Below are positions 23,701 to 35,163 of a DNA stretch of 64,000 bases, piece by piece. The notes under the pieces were generated by a model. That model did no database searches. It was given only the letters and a program-made list of their open reading frames with translations, and was not told the origin of the DNA. The DNA comes from Sistotremastrum niveocremeum HHB9708 (taxonomy: Eukaryota; Basidiomycota; Agaricomycetes; Sistotremastrales; Sistotremastraceae), in NCBI GenBank assembly GCA_001630475.1, contig KV419404.1:881612-945611 (forward strand), given 5' to 3'. Position numbers and translations under genes: made by a program. How positions within the stretch are numbered: position 1 is the stretch's first letter; each line of letters starts with the position of its first letter.

Positions 23701-26700
23701 GGCTACCGAGAAGTTGTTCGGTGGCAGTATCGAAGCCCGTATCCTGTCTTTGAGAGATCAACACAAGGCTGATCTCGATGCCGTCGTCGCGCTGGTGCTC
23801 AGCCACACCAAAGCGCAGAGCAAGAACAAGCTTGTTTTGTCTTTGCTTGACATGATCAAGACGGGTGGATCCAGTTTCAACTCCTCGGACAGCAAGTTGA
23901 ACACCGTTTTGCAAGAGCTTGCTGCACTTGAGAGCAGGTGCGTTTCCTTTCATTCATCCAGGGTCTCTCGAGTGTCTGACGAATACCCAGATCTTCGACC
24001 GCCGTGTCCTTGAAAGCGCGTGAAGTGCTCATCATTTGCCAAATGCCCTCCTACGAGGAGCGTGCTATTCAGATGGAGCAAGTTCTCCGCGCTTCCGTTA
24101 CGGCAACTTACTACGGCGAACCTGGCGGATCTCATCAGTATGTGCAATTCGAATGCCTTGGCGCTGTGTCCCTAACCTTTTCGATCGCAGACTTCCTTCC
24201 GCAGACATTCTCCGCGAGCTGACTGATTCTCGTTGGGCTGTGTTCGATGTCTTGCCCACATTCTTCTCTCAGGCAGAGCCCTGGGTTGTTCTCGGTCAGT
24301 TTCTCTCCTTATTGTTCACTGAAGCGACTGACTCAATGCGTGATTTCCGTAGCTGCCTTTGAGGTTTATGTGCGTAGAGCGTACAGAGCATACGAGCTCT
24401 TGTCCATCGATTATGTCGAAGGCGATGAGGAGGACGAAGGCGAATCCCCCCACGTCGTCACCTGGCGCTTCAAGCTGGGATCCTCTAAGTCGGCCCCCTC
24501 TACCCCCAGCCTGGCTGGTGACTTCGGGTATGTGCTTCGCCTTCTGCATGCATCATTGGTACCGACCGTTGAACAGTGCTATCAACCGTCGTCAAGGCTC
24601 TGTCAGCGATCTCACCTATCTCCTTGGTCAAAATCAATCTAGACCTGTTAGACATGGTGCAATCGCGTCGTTCCCCGACTTCAAGTCGTTGACCAATGGC
24701 TTCGCCAAAGTCGCTGCTTCTCTCCCTCTTTTCAACCCGGAAGAGTTCAGCCAGCGTCACGGCCCTGAAAACCAAGCGCCCAACGTCCTCAATCTTGCCC
24801 TCAGAATCTTCGACAAAGAAGACGATATGCCCGAGGAGGAATGGAGGCAAAAGTTCTTGACACTTCTGAACGATAGCAAAGCCATTCTCACCCTCCGCGG
24901 TGTTCGTCGCGTGTCATTCGTTCTGTGCCGCAAGGGACAATACCCTTCCTACTTTACTCTCCGTGACGTTGCAGGAGTCTGGCAGGAAGAAGAAGCCATT
25001 CGTAACATCGAGCCCGCCCTCGCGTTCCAGCTTGAGCTCAGTCGCCTCTCGAACTACAACCTTACTCCATGCTTCGTCGAAAACCCTCAGATTCATATCT
25101 ACCACGCCGTCGCCCGGGAGAATTCCATGGACAGTCGCTTCTTCGTCCGTGCTCTCATTCGCCCTGGCAGAATCAGAGGGAACATGCGGATGTCCGAATA
25201 CTTGGTCTCTGAGACTGATCGTCTCGTCACCGGTATTCTGGACGCGCTTGAGGTTGTGAGCGCTCAATATCGTCATTCTGATTGCAACCACATCGCGATG
25301 AACTTCATCTATAACCTCACGGTCACTTTCGACGAAGTCGTCGAGGCTATTTCTGGCTTCATCGAGCGCCATGGAAAGAGATTGTGGCGCCTCCAGGTTA
25401 CTGGGGCCGAGATTAGAATCGCATTGGAGGACAGCGAAGGGAACGTCACCCCCATTCGCTGTGTCATTGACAATGTCTCTGGCTTCATCGTCAACTTCCA
25501 TACCTACCAAGAGATCGTCACGGACAAGGGTTCAACCATTTTGAAGTCGATTGGCGAGAAGGGACCGCTTCATCTCCAACCGGTCAACCAACCTTACCCC
25601 ACTAAAGAGTCTCTTCAACCGAAGCGATACCAAGCTCATTTGGTGGGAACGACTTACGTTTACGATTTCCCGGACCTCTTTGGCAAAGCTCTTCACAACC
25701 ACTGGCTTGCACGTCGCGTGTTAGATCCATCAGTGAAGATACCTCAAACGCTCCTCGAGTCCAAGGAACTCGTCCTCGACGAGAACGAAGAGCTTCAGGA
25801 AGTCGATCGCGCTCCCGGAAACAACAATTGTGGCATGGTGGCATGGGTTTTCTCTATGAAAACTCCTGAGTTCCCCAAGGGTCGTTCCATCGTAGTCATT
25901 GCTAACGATATCACATACAAGATTGGATCATTCGGTCCTCAAGAGGATCACTTCTTCTATGCCGCTTCTCAGTACGCGAGAAGCCGAGGACTCCCTCGCA
26001 TCTACCTCTCCGCCAACTCTGGTGCCCGCATTGGGCTTGCAGAGGAAGCTCTCAATCTCTTTTCAGTTGCCTGGAACGACCCGTCGGATGTTACGAAGGG
26101 TTTCAAGTACCTCTACTTGACGCATGAAGCTTTCCTCAAGATCAACGAGAAGGCGGCGGAGAGTGTTCGCACGACCGAGATCACGGAGGACGGAGAACGT
26201 CGTCACATGCTCACCGACATCATCGGTCTCCAAGATGGTCTGGGTGTGGAATGTTTGAAGGGTTCTGGTCTCATTGCAGGAGAGACCTCGAGGGCATACG
26301 ACGACATTTTCACCATCACCTTGGTGACCGCCCGTTCAGTCGGCATCGGTGCTTATCTTGTACGCCTCGGTCAACGAGCCGTTCAAGTAGAAGGGCAACC
26401 CATCATCCTTACTGGTGCACCCGCTCTCAACAAAGTTCTCGGGCGTGAAGTTTATACATCCAACTTGCAGCTCGGAGGAACTCAAATTATGCACAAGAAC
26501 GGTGTATCCCATTTGACTGCCGGCAGCGATCTCGAAGGCGTCGCACATATCATTCAGTGGCTCTCGTATGTGCCGGCCAGTAAAGGAACCTCCCTCCCTG
26601 TGGCAATCTCAAGCACCGAGACTTGGGATCGTGACATCACCTATGTGCCTCCCAAGGGACCATATGATCCTCGCTGGTTTATCGAGGGCAAAGTTGACGA

Positions 26701-28315
26701 AGCTAGTTCCGAATGGCTGTCTGGATTCTTCGATAAGGGCTCTTTCCAAGAGACTTTAAGCGGTTGGGCTCAGACTGTGGTATGTATTACTTCTTTTGAT
26801 TTGAGTGCAATTATTCACACAACGACAGGTTGTCGGTCGTGCTCGTCTAGGAGGCATCCCTATGGGTTTGATCGCCGTGGAGAGTACGTGATATTCTTGC
26901 GTCTTGAAAGTTAATCTGACGTTCGCCCAGCCCGCACTATTGAGCGCGTTGTCCCCGCCGATCCCGCGAACCCTACTTCCTTCGAGCAACATATCATGGA
27001 AGCCGGTCAAGTGAGTAATGCGGCTTCATCGGAAATCATCGACTGATTCTTCGACAAGGTCTGGTATCCCAATTCTGCGTACAAGACTGCCCAAGCCATC
27101 TTTGATTTCAACCGCGAAGGCCTTCCTCTCATTATATTTGCAAACTGGCGTGGCTTCTCCGGTGGTCAGCAGGATATGGTGCGCATGTTGGTCATGTCTA
27201 AATCGCCGGTCTATTCACAATATTCCTAGTACGACGAAGTGCTGAAGCAAGGAGCCAAGGTCGGAAATTCATTTATCACATTGTACTCAGTCACTCAATT
27301 TTCCACAGATTGTCGATGGCCTCTCTGCGTATAAGCAACCTGTTTATGTGTACATTGTCCCGAACGGAGAACTCGTGCGTCAATCGAGGCGTCTTTAGGA
27401 CTTCCGCTAACGCTTGCTGCAGCGCGGTGGTGCATGGGTTGTGCTCGATCCCTCTATCAACTCAGCGCAGATGGAAATGTATGCAGATGTGGATGCACGT
27501 GCCGGAGTGCTAGGTCGGTCACTATCTTCGAACTCATTACTCCCATCTCTGACACCTCTATTTTAGAACCCGAAGGCATCATTGAAATCAAGAGTGAGCT
27601 TCTCGATAACTTACAAAAATTCCTTTATTGATATCTGTATCAGTGCGCCGCGACAAAGTTTTGGGTCTTATGGAGCGGTTAGATCCGAGCTACGCTTCCT
27701 ACAAGAAAGACAGCAAGGACGCTGCGTTGTCTGCGGAGCAACGTACTCAGGCTTCTGAGAAACTCGTCGCTCGCGAGACAGAACTGCAATCGACGTACAA
27801 ACAGATAGCCCTCTTGTATGCTGACCTTCATGAGTACGAGTTTCTCCCTGTTCATGTCATCGTGATGCTTACGCGCTTGCTTCAGCCGTACCGGTCGGAT
27901 GGAAGCCAAAGGTTGCGCTAAGCCTACCGTTTGGAAAGACGCCAGAAGACGGTTCTACTGGAACCTGCGTGCGCGTCTGGCCCAGGAGTCCGTACTCAAA
28001 CAACTCCAATCTGCCAATCCCGACCTGTCCTCCCATGCCGCAAGCGAGCGCCTCGAAAGCCTTGTCACCTCTTCGTCCTCCGATGCGAGAGCCTACGCGG
28101 AAGAGCTCGAACAGTTAGATCTCAAGCCTACAATCGTAGATTTGCAAGCAGATCACGCCGCGAAACAATTCTCACTCTTGGCTGCGCAAAATCACAAAGC
28201 GGCCCTGCATAGTTTGGTTCATGTCTTTGGCTCTCTCTCGGAAGACGACAAAGTCGCCCTTCTTCATTCCCTTCAAAATTCGTTGCACTCTCCCGGTACT
28301 TCGATTTCTATATGA
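20706..28315 (+). CDS. ACC1: Acetyl-CoA carboxylase, eukaryotic multidomain type
   Basis: Makes malonyl-CoA from acetyl-CoA, bicarbonate and ATP, the committed step of cytosolic fatty-acid synthesis. The gene has many short introns and predicts about 2,200 residues. Start ATG 20706 ([13 protein letters not shown]). Biotin carboxylase, about 20,930-22,570: [16 protein letters not shown], the ATP-grasp loop [31 protein letters not shown]. Biotin carrier, about 22,930-23,200: VMKMYMPL with the biotinylated lysine; an intron falls just before it. Then the fungal central domain. Carboxyltransferase, about 25,600-28,000: [40 protein letters not shown]. The tail is helical ([22 protein letters not shown]). 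All catalytic segments are intact. In Saccharomyces, Snf1 controls the enzyme; I did not identify its site here. Confidence 0.96.
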
Positions 28316-28542
28316 TGTCACTAGTCTGTGCTCATGCCATCATAGGTCCTCCATCCTACGTGGAGCCAGCCTAGAGGACATTTATATCCTCACTGCTTTC
28401 TTGCATTTCCCTTTATCTGCTTATAGAGCGCCAACTTTTTGCATTGTAACACTAGTAGAGACATAATACATCCATACAGTCGTCCGACATCCCAAGACCA
28501 ACCCAAACTGAATCGAAAAAGAAAGAATATAAACGCAAGCGG

Positions 28543-29551
28543 TCAGGGTTGACGAAAAGATCGGCGAATGTTCGAGAGCAAAGGCAGTTGGCGGACGTCC
28601 TGTCGTGAAGGGTGTCTGGGTAAATGGAATGCTACAAATGAATTCGGACCCTTCGAGATTGTACGCTCGCGAGGAAGTAGAGAAGATTCGGGAGGAAGAG
28701 ACGCTAGCGACCCGGATGAGGAAGAATGTGTCGATACATGATCTGGCTCCGCGTTCTGATCGTCCAAAGTAGTGCGAGATTTCGTAACGAGAAACGAGAA
28801 AGCTTGAGAAGCCCTCCGATATCGAAATGCGTGGTGAGGCTGCCGATATGCTATGTCTGAAGTCTCGTGCTGACTATCCAATACACTCTCGTCCGAAGTG
28901 ATCAGCGGCTGGGCGGTAGATTCGGTGGAGTATAATCGTTGCAGTTCAGATATTTGGTCGAGCAGGACATTTGGATTAGATAACCAATCCTGGAACGAGT
29001 CGCGGTCGTATTGTAGAGGTGGAGTTGGGGCTTCTCTGGAAGAGATATCAGTGAGATCCATCTTTTGCTTTTTGAAAAGATGAATACTCTATAACTGAGA
29101 GATCTTCATGATGATCCTGAAATCGCGAATTGTAAGGTTGAGGGAGTGCTACGCTTTCAAACTCGGGTTTGGACTTGGGTTGGACTTCTCGACCGTTTGG
29201 AGGAAATTCTGAATGAAGTTCTTCCTGATAGAAATATGACTCGATATCCTGAATCTGGGGACTCGGAAGAGGTATGGTGTGGTGCGGCGGTCTATTCGAC
29301 AAGTCTGTAATACGCTCCAGCCCGAAAGATTGCTCGGCCAAATTCGTCGTTACTGGTGTCGTATCGATAAGATGGGGCGTTAAAGCGAGTCCGGCGGTGA
29401 ATCCACTTGATCCAGAGCTGAGAGATACAGGGCGAGGACTCCGCGTGTAAATGGCTTGTTCGTGAACAGGTTCAGGCTGGCGCGGCTGATGAATTTGAGA
29501 AGAAATGCGTGCAGCTTCGGGGAAGTTGGGGTAAAAGAAAGGCAGAGACAT
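28543..29551 (-). CDS. Protein of unknown function, disordered
   Basis: Starts at ATG 29551 (MSLPFFYPNFPEAARISS) and ends at 28543. Two open frames join cleanly if a 52-base intron is removed around 29,043-29,094 (donor GTATTC, branch-like CTCACTGAT, acceptor CCAG), giving ...DLSVIEEAPTPPLQYD and about 320 residues in all. The sequence is rich in Ser, Pro, Gln and His, with no membrane segment or signal peptide. The only ordered-looking part is YDRDSFQDWLSNPNVLLDQISELQRLYS. I do not recognise a family. It is convergent with ACC1 and divergent from RPB4. The intron logic and length argue for a real gene; the function is unknown. Confidence 0.6.
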
Positions 29552-29843
29552 GGCGCGATCTACAAAGTATCAAAGAATATTGATACACAGGGTCGGTGCA
29601 AGCGAGCGTACGGTGTTCACTGGCTGTTCGTGGCTCAGATGGATGCAGCACTGACTGGACTTGAGACATGGGAGAGGAAATGGAGAACAAAAGGCTTTCG
29701 GAGGAAGGCGAGCCAATATCAAGCACTCTGGATGTCTTTGTCTTTCGACGACGTTGCCAGAGACGACGTAGAAACTTCATGAGTGTCGAGTATATTTGTG
29801 TTCGAAACGCGGTGGCCGAGAAACGTCGGAATCGGATCGTCGC

Positions 29844-30456
29844 ATGTCTACACCCCGTCTGCACCGACGAGCACAAATTGAAGAAGAGGATGCTGCAGCA
29901 CTAAAGCTGGGCCCAGGTGCGTATTTTGATACTTGATAGTACAATCACTGACTATATTTGCAGAGTTCAACAATGCTGGGTGTCTTCTGATCTCTGAAGT
30001 CAAATTCTTGCTTGAACATCGGGACGATACACGAGATGCTCCAGACAATGCGTATGTGCTGCAACTATTGGTCTGCATCGGCAACTCAATGCTTTATCCA
30101 GCGTCTACAATAAGACTGTGGAGTATGTGAACACCTTCACCAAGTTCAATTCAGCGGATGCCGCCAGTGCGGTGCGAGAGTGCGTGCCACAAGAACTGCC
30201 AGACCTCCATTCGCGTTAATTATATGCACAGGACTTTGAGACGGGAGTCTCTCTTAACCCAATTCGAGACGGCTCAGATTGCAAATCTCTGTCCTGCTGA
30301 AGCGGATGAAGCCAAGAGTTGTGTTCCCAGGTAAGATTGCTTTCAACGCATGACAAGCTATAGTCTCATGTCTTTTGCAGTCTTGTCAAGATTGATGACG
30401 ATAGGCTGCAGAGTCTGCTGGATGAGATCCAAACAATGAGGAAGTTCCAGAACTGA
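29844..30456 (+). CDS. RPB4: RNA polymerase II subunit Rpb4
   Basis: Five exons that splice in frame: 29844-29916, 29964-30051, 30102-30179, 30232-30330 and 30381-30456. The product is 137 residues starting MSTPRLHRRAQIEEEDAAALKLG. The core GCLLISEVKFLLEHR, then YNKTVEYVNTFTKFNS, QIANLCPAEADEAKSCVPSL and the closing helix LLDEIQTMRKFQN are the Rpb4/HRDC-like fold. Rpb4 pairs with Rpb7 in the Pol II stalk, contacts nascent RNA, and acts in stress transcription and mRNA decay. The length is close to other Rpb4 proteins lacking the long Saccharomyces insert. It is convergent with eS4. Confidence 0.95.
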
Positions 30457-30741
30457 GCCTTTGATTTCATGGTTCAGGGTGGTACAATTGGGTCGCTGTA
30501 TTGCTACACATCACAGCGTTCTTGATTATTGGAGCCTTGAAGCCTTGATCTCAATGTCATTCGGCGGAGAGCCGCAGTAGTCATTGTAGAGTGTGCTCAA
30601 CTAATGAAAGTGAACTATGGCATGACATACCCTATGTTGCATACACATAGAAGGAATTAAAGTTGCTTTTGACATGAAGCACGTCGCTGCACCTCAAGGA
30701 GATAAAACCGATACAGGAAGCTGGATAGAAGATACTGCAAT

Positions 30742-31833
30742 CTACTCAGATGCTCGCTGCTTTCTACGGAGATCCCTCTCCTCAGAGATAGTCAACTTGG
30801 TTCCCTTGCCCTTAGGCAGCGAAATCCAGGGCTTGGTGCCCTCACCGATGACGAAAATGTTGGTGACACTTTTTGTCGATGAATAAAAGGCAACTGGCAA
30901 AGTCAAAGTAGACGTACCGAGTGGCGAAGGTACGGTCAAGGGTATCCTTCACGTGCACGATGTCGAATCCACCAATATGTCTCTCACGGTGAACAATGAT
31001 GCCAGCACGTCCCATGTTACGACCACCAGTGACCATGACAACGTTTCCGGTGTCGAACTTGACCCAGTCGACAATTTTGTTCTGCTCCAAGTCGAACTTG
31101 ACAGTGTCGTTGACGCGGATGAGGGGATCGGGGTAGCGGATGGTACGGCCGTCGTGAGTGACGACGTAGGGAACACCCTTAGCACCGAGGGCGACACGAC
31201 GAACTTTGAGCAGTTTGTAGGTGGCTTCCTCAGGGGTGATTCTGTGGATGGTGAAGCGACCCTTGACATCGTAAAGCAGACGGAAGTGTTCGCCAGATTT
31301 CTCGATGCTGATGACATCTACAGGACGCATTTTTCGTGAATTATTCAAAAGGTTAGAAGAGCAAATTTACCCTGGAAGCCAGCGGGGTAGGTGTTGTCAG
31401 TGCGAACTTTGTTGTCAACTTTGATCAAACGCTGAGCGACGATCGAAGTGACTTCGCGTCCATTGAGAGCGTACTTCAGACGGTTGCGGAGGAAGACGGT
31501 CAAAGGAAGGGATTCTCTGAGCTTATGGGGACCGGGAGAGGGACGAGGAGCCTAAAACCGTCATACATCATTAGTTTGAAGTACCTTATGCGAGAAATTA
31601 CAAGCACGCACATAAGTCCCACTAAGCTTGTCCAGCATCCATGAACTAGGAGCGGCAAGACGCTTCAGATGTTTTTTGGGTCCGCGAGCCTGACAAAAGC
31701 AAAGCACCAGTCAGTCACCGTTATCCAACTCGTTCACAGTCAATCCATCATGTTCCAGACCACCAAAACGGCCAATTCAAGTCTCATTGGCAAGAACAGA
31801 CGGTCACAGTGACGGGAGAGGAGTACTGACCAT
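30742..31833 (-). CDS. RPS4: 40S ribosomal protein eS4 (S4e)
   Basis: Structural protein of the small ribosomal subunit. The first coding exon is just the ATG at 31831-31833. A 141-base intron (donor GTCAGT, acceptor TCAG) then leads to exon 2 from 31689: [20 protein letters not shown]. The following exons give [35 protein letters not shown] and the KOW-containing core [14 protein letters not shown], ending [15 protein letters not shown] at 30742. The length (about 260 residues) is standard. Early, comparatively long introns are common in fungal ribosomal protein genes. It is divergent from the Ntr1-like gene with 131 bases between start codons. Confidence 0.96.
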
Positions 31834-31964
31834 GTTGATGAGAGGAAGGTGGCGGCGGGGTCGTTGTTGTCGATGGGGACCAGCTTGAGGATAAGGTTTC
31901 GGCGCGGAGTTCGCTTCACATCCACATTCGACCGACGCGATTTACGTAAGCATGACTTTGGCTC
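31834..31964. promoter_or_regulatory. Compact divergent eS4/Ntr1 promoter
   Basis: 131 bases between the two start codons must hold both promoters, unless the eS4 promoter elements or start of transcription differ from expectation. No TATA box is evident. Confidence 0.4.
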
Positions 31965-34900
31965 ATGGCCCGCCGCAAACGCCAACTCCTTGACGATGAT
32001 GACCCGGACACATCGAGTGCTTCGGATGATGGCGGAGACGGAGAGAACGAATACTATGGCCTCAGTCGTGATGAGCGTGAAGAACGCGAACTCTTGAACA
32101 ATCCGTACAAACGACGAAAGGTTGGCCAGAGCTGGGATTCTGACTTGGAAGACGAAGAATACCCAACATCTAGCAAATCTTCAAAGAAAGCCAATCGACA
32201 GTATGTCTTCTTTCACATTCATATTTCGCGATCTCTTACTTATGTACAACAGAGCCCCCGTGTTTACCTCAGGTGCGAAGCTAGACCCTCAGTCTATCGA
32301 TATTTCAGAGGAACATATCGAAAGTGGCAGTGAGGATACCGAAGAAGAAGACGGCGACGAAGGCGAAGGTAGTGTCGTCGATTCCGAACCGGAGGAAGAG
32401 GAAGAAGAACCCGTCGTCGTCCCCCGAGTCCCTAGTCCGGAGACAGCGAATCCATTTCGATCTCGAGGATTAGGCTCTAGAGGCATAGGTGCCAATGCAT
32501 CATTCGCACCAAAAAGTAATGCAGAACCAGTCGCTGCCATTCCACAAGGCACCGTGCGCTCAGGCATCGGTTCCAAGTCACAGTTTACAGCGCAGAGCTC
32601 CGTGCCTCCACAGAGCGCCCCTCTGACAGCCAGTGAGAAGGTGCATTTCCGGAAGTTGGAAGGGTCATTTGGTGCCCGAATGTTAGCAGGGATGGGCTGG
32701 CAACCCGTGAGTTCCCTGTTGGCAGTTATCTTCTAAACTAACCTTCAATTAGGGAACTGGTCTGGGTGCTTCTGGGGAAGGCATCGTCACGCCAATTGAG
32801 AGTAAACTTCGGCCTCGTAACATGGGTATTGCGTTCAAAGGATTTGACGAGAAGACATCGCAAGCAAAACAGGAAGCAAAACGTCGCGCTCGTCGGTATG
32901 ATCAGTTTCATCGAACACGCGTATTCGACGTTTATTCACTTATTTCAGCGAGGGTTTACCCGTCAGCAGCGACGAAGAAAAGCCTGGAGGAAGCAAGGGG
33001 AGGAAGAGCAAAGCTGGTACATCCCAACAGAGGGCTGACGCGTGGAAGAAACCTCGAAAGTCGAAGCACAAGGTCGAGCATAAGACATACGAACAAATCC
33101 TCGCCGAAACGGCCCAAGAAACTTCTTCAGTGGGTATAATCATTGATGCGACCGGTGCACAGGTTAGTAGGCGGCCTCGGTTAAACTAGATGTCGCTAAC
33201 ATATTTCCCAGCATCGGGAATTGTCTTCTTTGGCAGAACTTGCTAGCGTGGGTTGGATACCCTCCCAAGAGCCCACGCATATTCCAGAAGTGCGGCATAA
33301 CATGCGCTTGATAGCCAATGGTTGCAAGTCGGATTTAGAGAAGATCGCTCAGGAGGCTCGGCTTGTGGACGAAGCCAAGAAACGATTAGCTCTGGAGGAC
33401 AAGAGATTGCGCGATCAGGCCGATCAAGAGGCCGAATGTAAGCCCCTCCATTGCGACTGTGGGTTTCTCTCACCAGCGTTTTTACAGTGATCAGCCGTCT
33501 GCAAGCTCTACATCTTACTGTAGATGAACTATCCGAAAAGGCCCGAGAACTAGAGCAACTGCCCGTGACAACCTTGGATGCGTTTGAAACAGTCATCGAG
33601 AAATTGACTACGGTCAACCCTAAAGAGTATAGTTCATACCATGTGGACGAGATCGTAGTTGCTGCTCTCGCACCTTCCGTGAGCGAAGATTCTGTCGCCC
33701 CTCTCTGTCATGTGTACTGACTTCGACCGTAGATAAGGAAGATAATGCTCGAATGGGACCCACTTGCGAATCCTGAATCGATGGCCCATACCTTCCATGC
33801 TTGGCGACAAGCTCTACAGTTGCCTCCGTTGGGCCACCGAAACAACCAAAATCCAGACGACGCTCGGTCACGTGTTATGCCGTGAGTTTGGATTACATTT
33901 GTTTTTATCTAGAGACTGAATGACCGATATCAGAGATGCGCCTATGACACCGTATGAGAGCCTTCTTTGGAACGTTTGGATGCCCAAGATACGGTCAACC
34001 ATAAAGTGAGAACTTTCCTGGCGTACGCGTAAACGCTTGCTGACCATGAAATCAGCAATGAGTGGCTACCCTCTGACCCCAAGTCCTTGACTGGGCTATA
34101 TGAAGAGTGGAAAGACATTCTTCCCTCGTTTGTACAAGACAATGTCATGGACCAGCTCATCCTCCCCAAGGTTCAAAAAGCTGTATCTGAATGGAACTCT
34201 CGGAGTGGCGTACCTCTACAAACATTGGTTTTCCCCTGGCTACCACATCTCGGTTTGCGAACCGAAGGTGTCCTGAGCGAGGCTTGTCGAAAGGTCAAAG
34301 CGCTGTTACGATCCTGGGATATACGAGAAGGCGCCCCTCCAGACCTGGTCACATGGAAAGAAGTCAGTGGTATACTACTTGTCACTTAATTCCTGTCTAA
34401 CTCTCTTGACTGCAGATGTTCAGCGCAAGTGAATGGGAATCGATGATATTGAAATACGTCATACCCAAGCTAGGAGCAAGTATGCGGGCCGACTTCAAAG
34501 TCAATCCCAGGAAACAGGAGATGGCTACCCTCAATCAGGTTATATCATGGCATCCTTTCGTTCGCCCATCCGTATTTTCCCAATTGTTGGAAACAGAGTT
34601 CTTTCCAAAATGGCTGGATGCACTCCACCTATGGCTTACTGCACCGAGTGCTAACTACGAAGAAATTGCACGGTGGTACGACGAGTGGAAGAAAGCCTTC
34701 CCTGTCGCCGTCCGCGAGTTGTCCGCGGTCCAAGAAGGGTTTGAAAGGGCGACCAAACTCATGCATGATGCACTGTCGCTGGGTCCCAAAGCAGCTGGTA
34801 GTCTTCCACGCCCAGAACATCGCCCTCTGCGAGATAGCGGCCAACGGACCAAAGCGCCTGCCACTCCAAGCAAAGTGCCGCCTTCCCGCACCGCGGAAAT

Positions 34901-35141
34901 CACGTTCAGGGCACTTGTTGAGGATTTCGCCTCCTCTCACAATCTGCTGTTCATCCCTTTGGGTCGCTCGCACCCAACATCCCGTATGCCTCTCTATCGC
35001 GTGTCGGCTGGCATAGATGGGAAGAATGGGCTAACAGTATTCATCATGGACGACGCCGTGTGGCTCGTCGAGGGAGATGATTATCATGCTATCAGTCTCG
35101 AGGATATGATCCTTCGAGCTACGAAAATTACACGATCCTGA
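31965..35141 (+). CDS. G-patch splicing factor, Ntr1/Spp382 - TFIP11 family
   Basis: In yeast this protein recruits and activates the Prp43 helicase to take apart the intron-lariat spliceosome. Start ATG 31965 (MARRKRQLLDDDDPDTSSASDD), an acidic TIP-type N-terminus, then a long Glu-rich acidic stretch. The G-patch lies around 32,670-32,800: GARMLAGMGWQP joined over an intron to GTGLGASGEGIVTPIE. The GCFC-type helical domain follows (HIPEVRHNMRLIANGCKSDLEKIAQEA; PDLVTWKEMFSASEWESMIL). It ends with the family tail (NLLFIPLGR, SRMPLYRV, AVWLVEGDDYHAISLEDMILRA). About 8-9 introns are needed. The product is roughly 900 residues. Its stop lies only 22 bases from that of the opposite-strand M20 gene, so the 3' UTRs overlap. 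Confidence 0.92.
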
Positions 35142-35163
35142 CAATGTACAACATTTTATTGAT

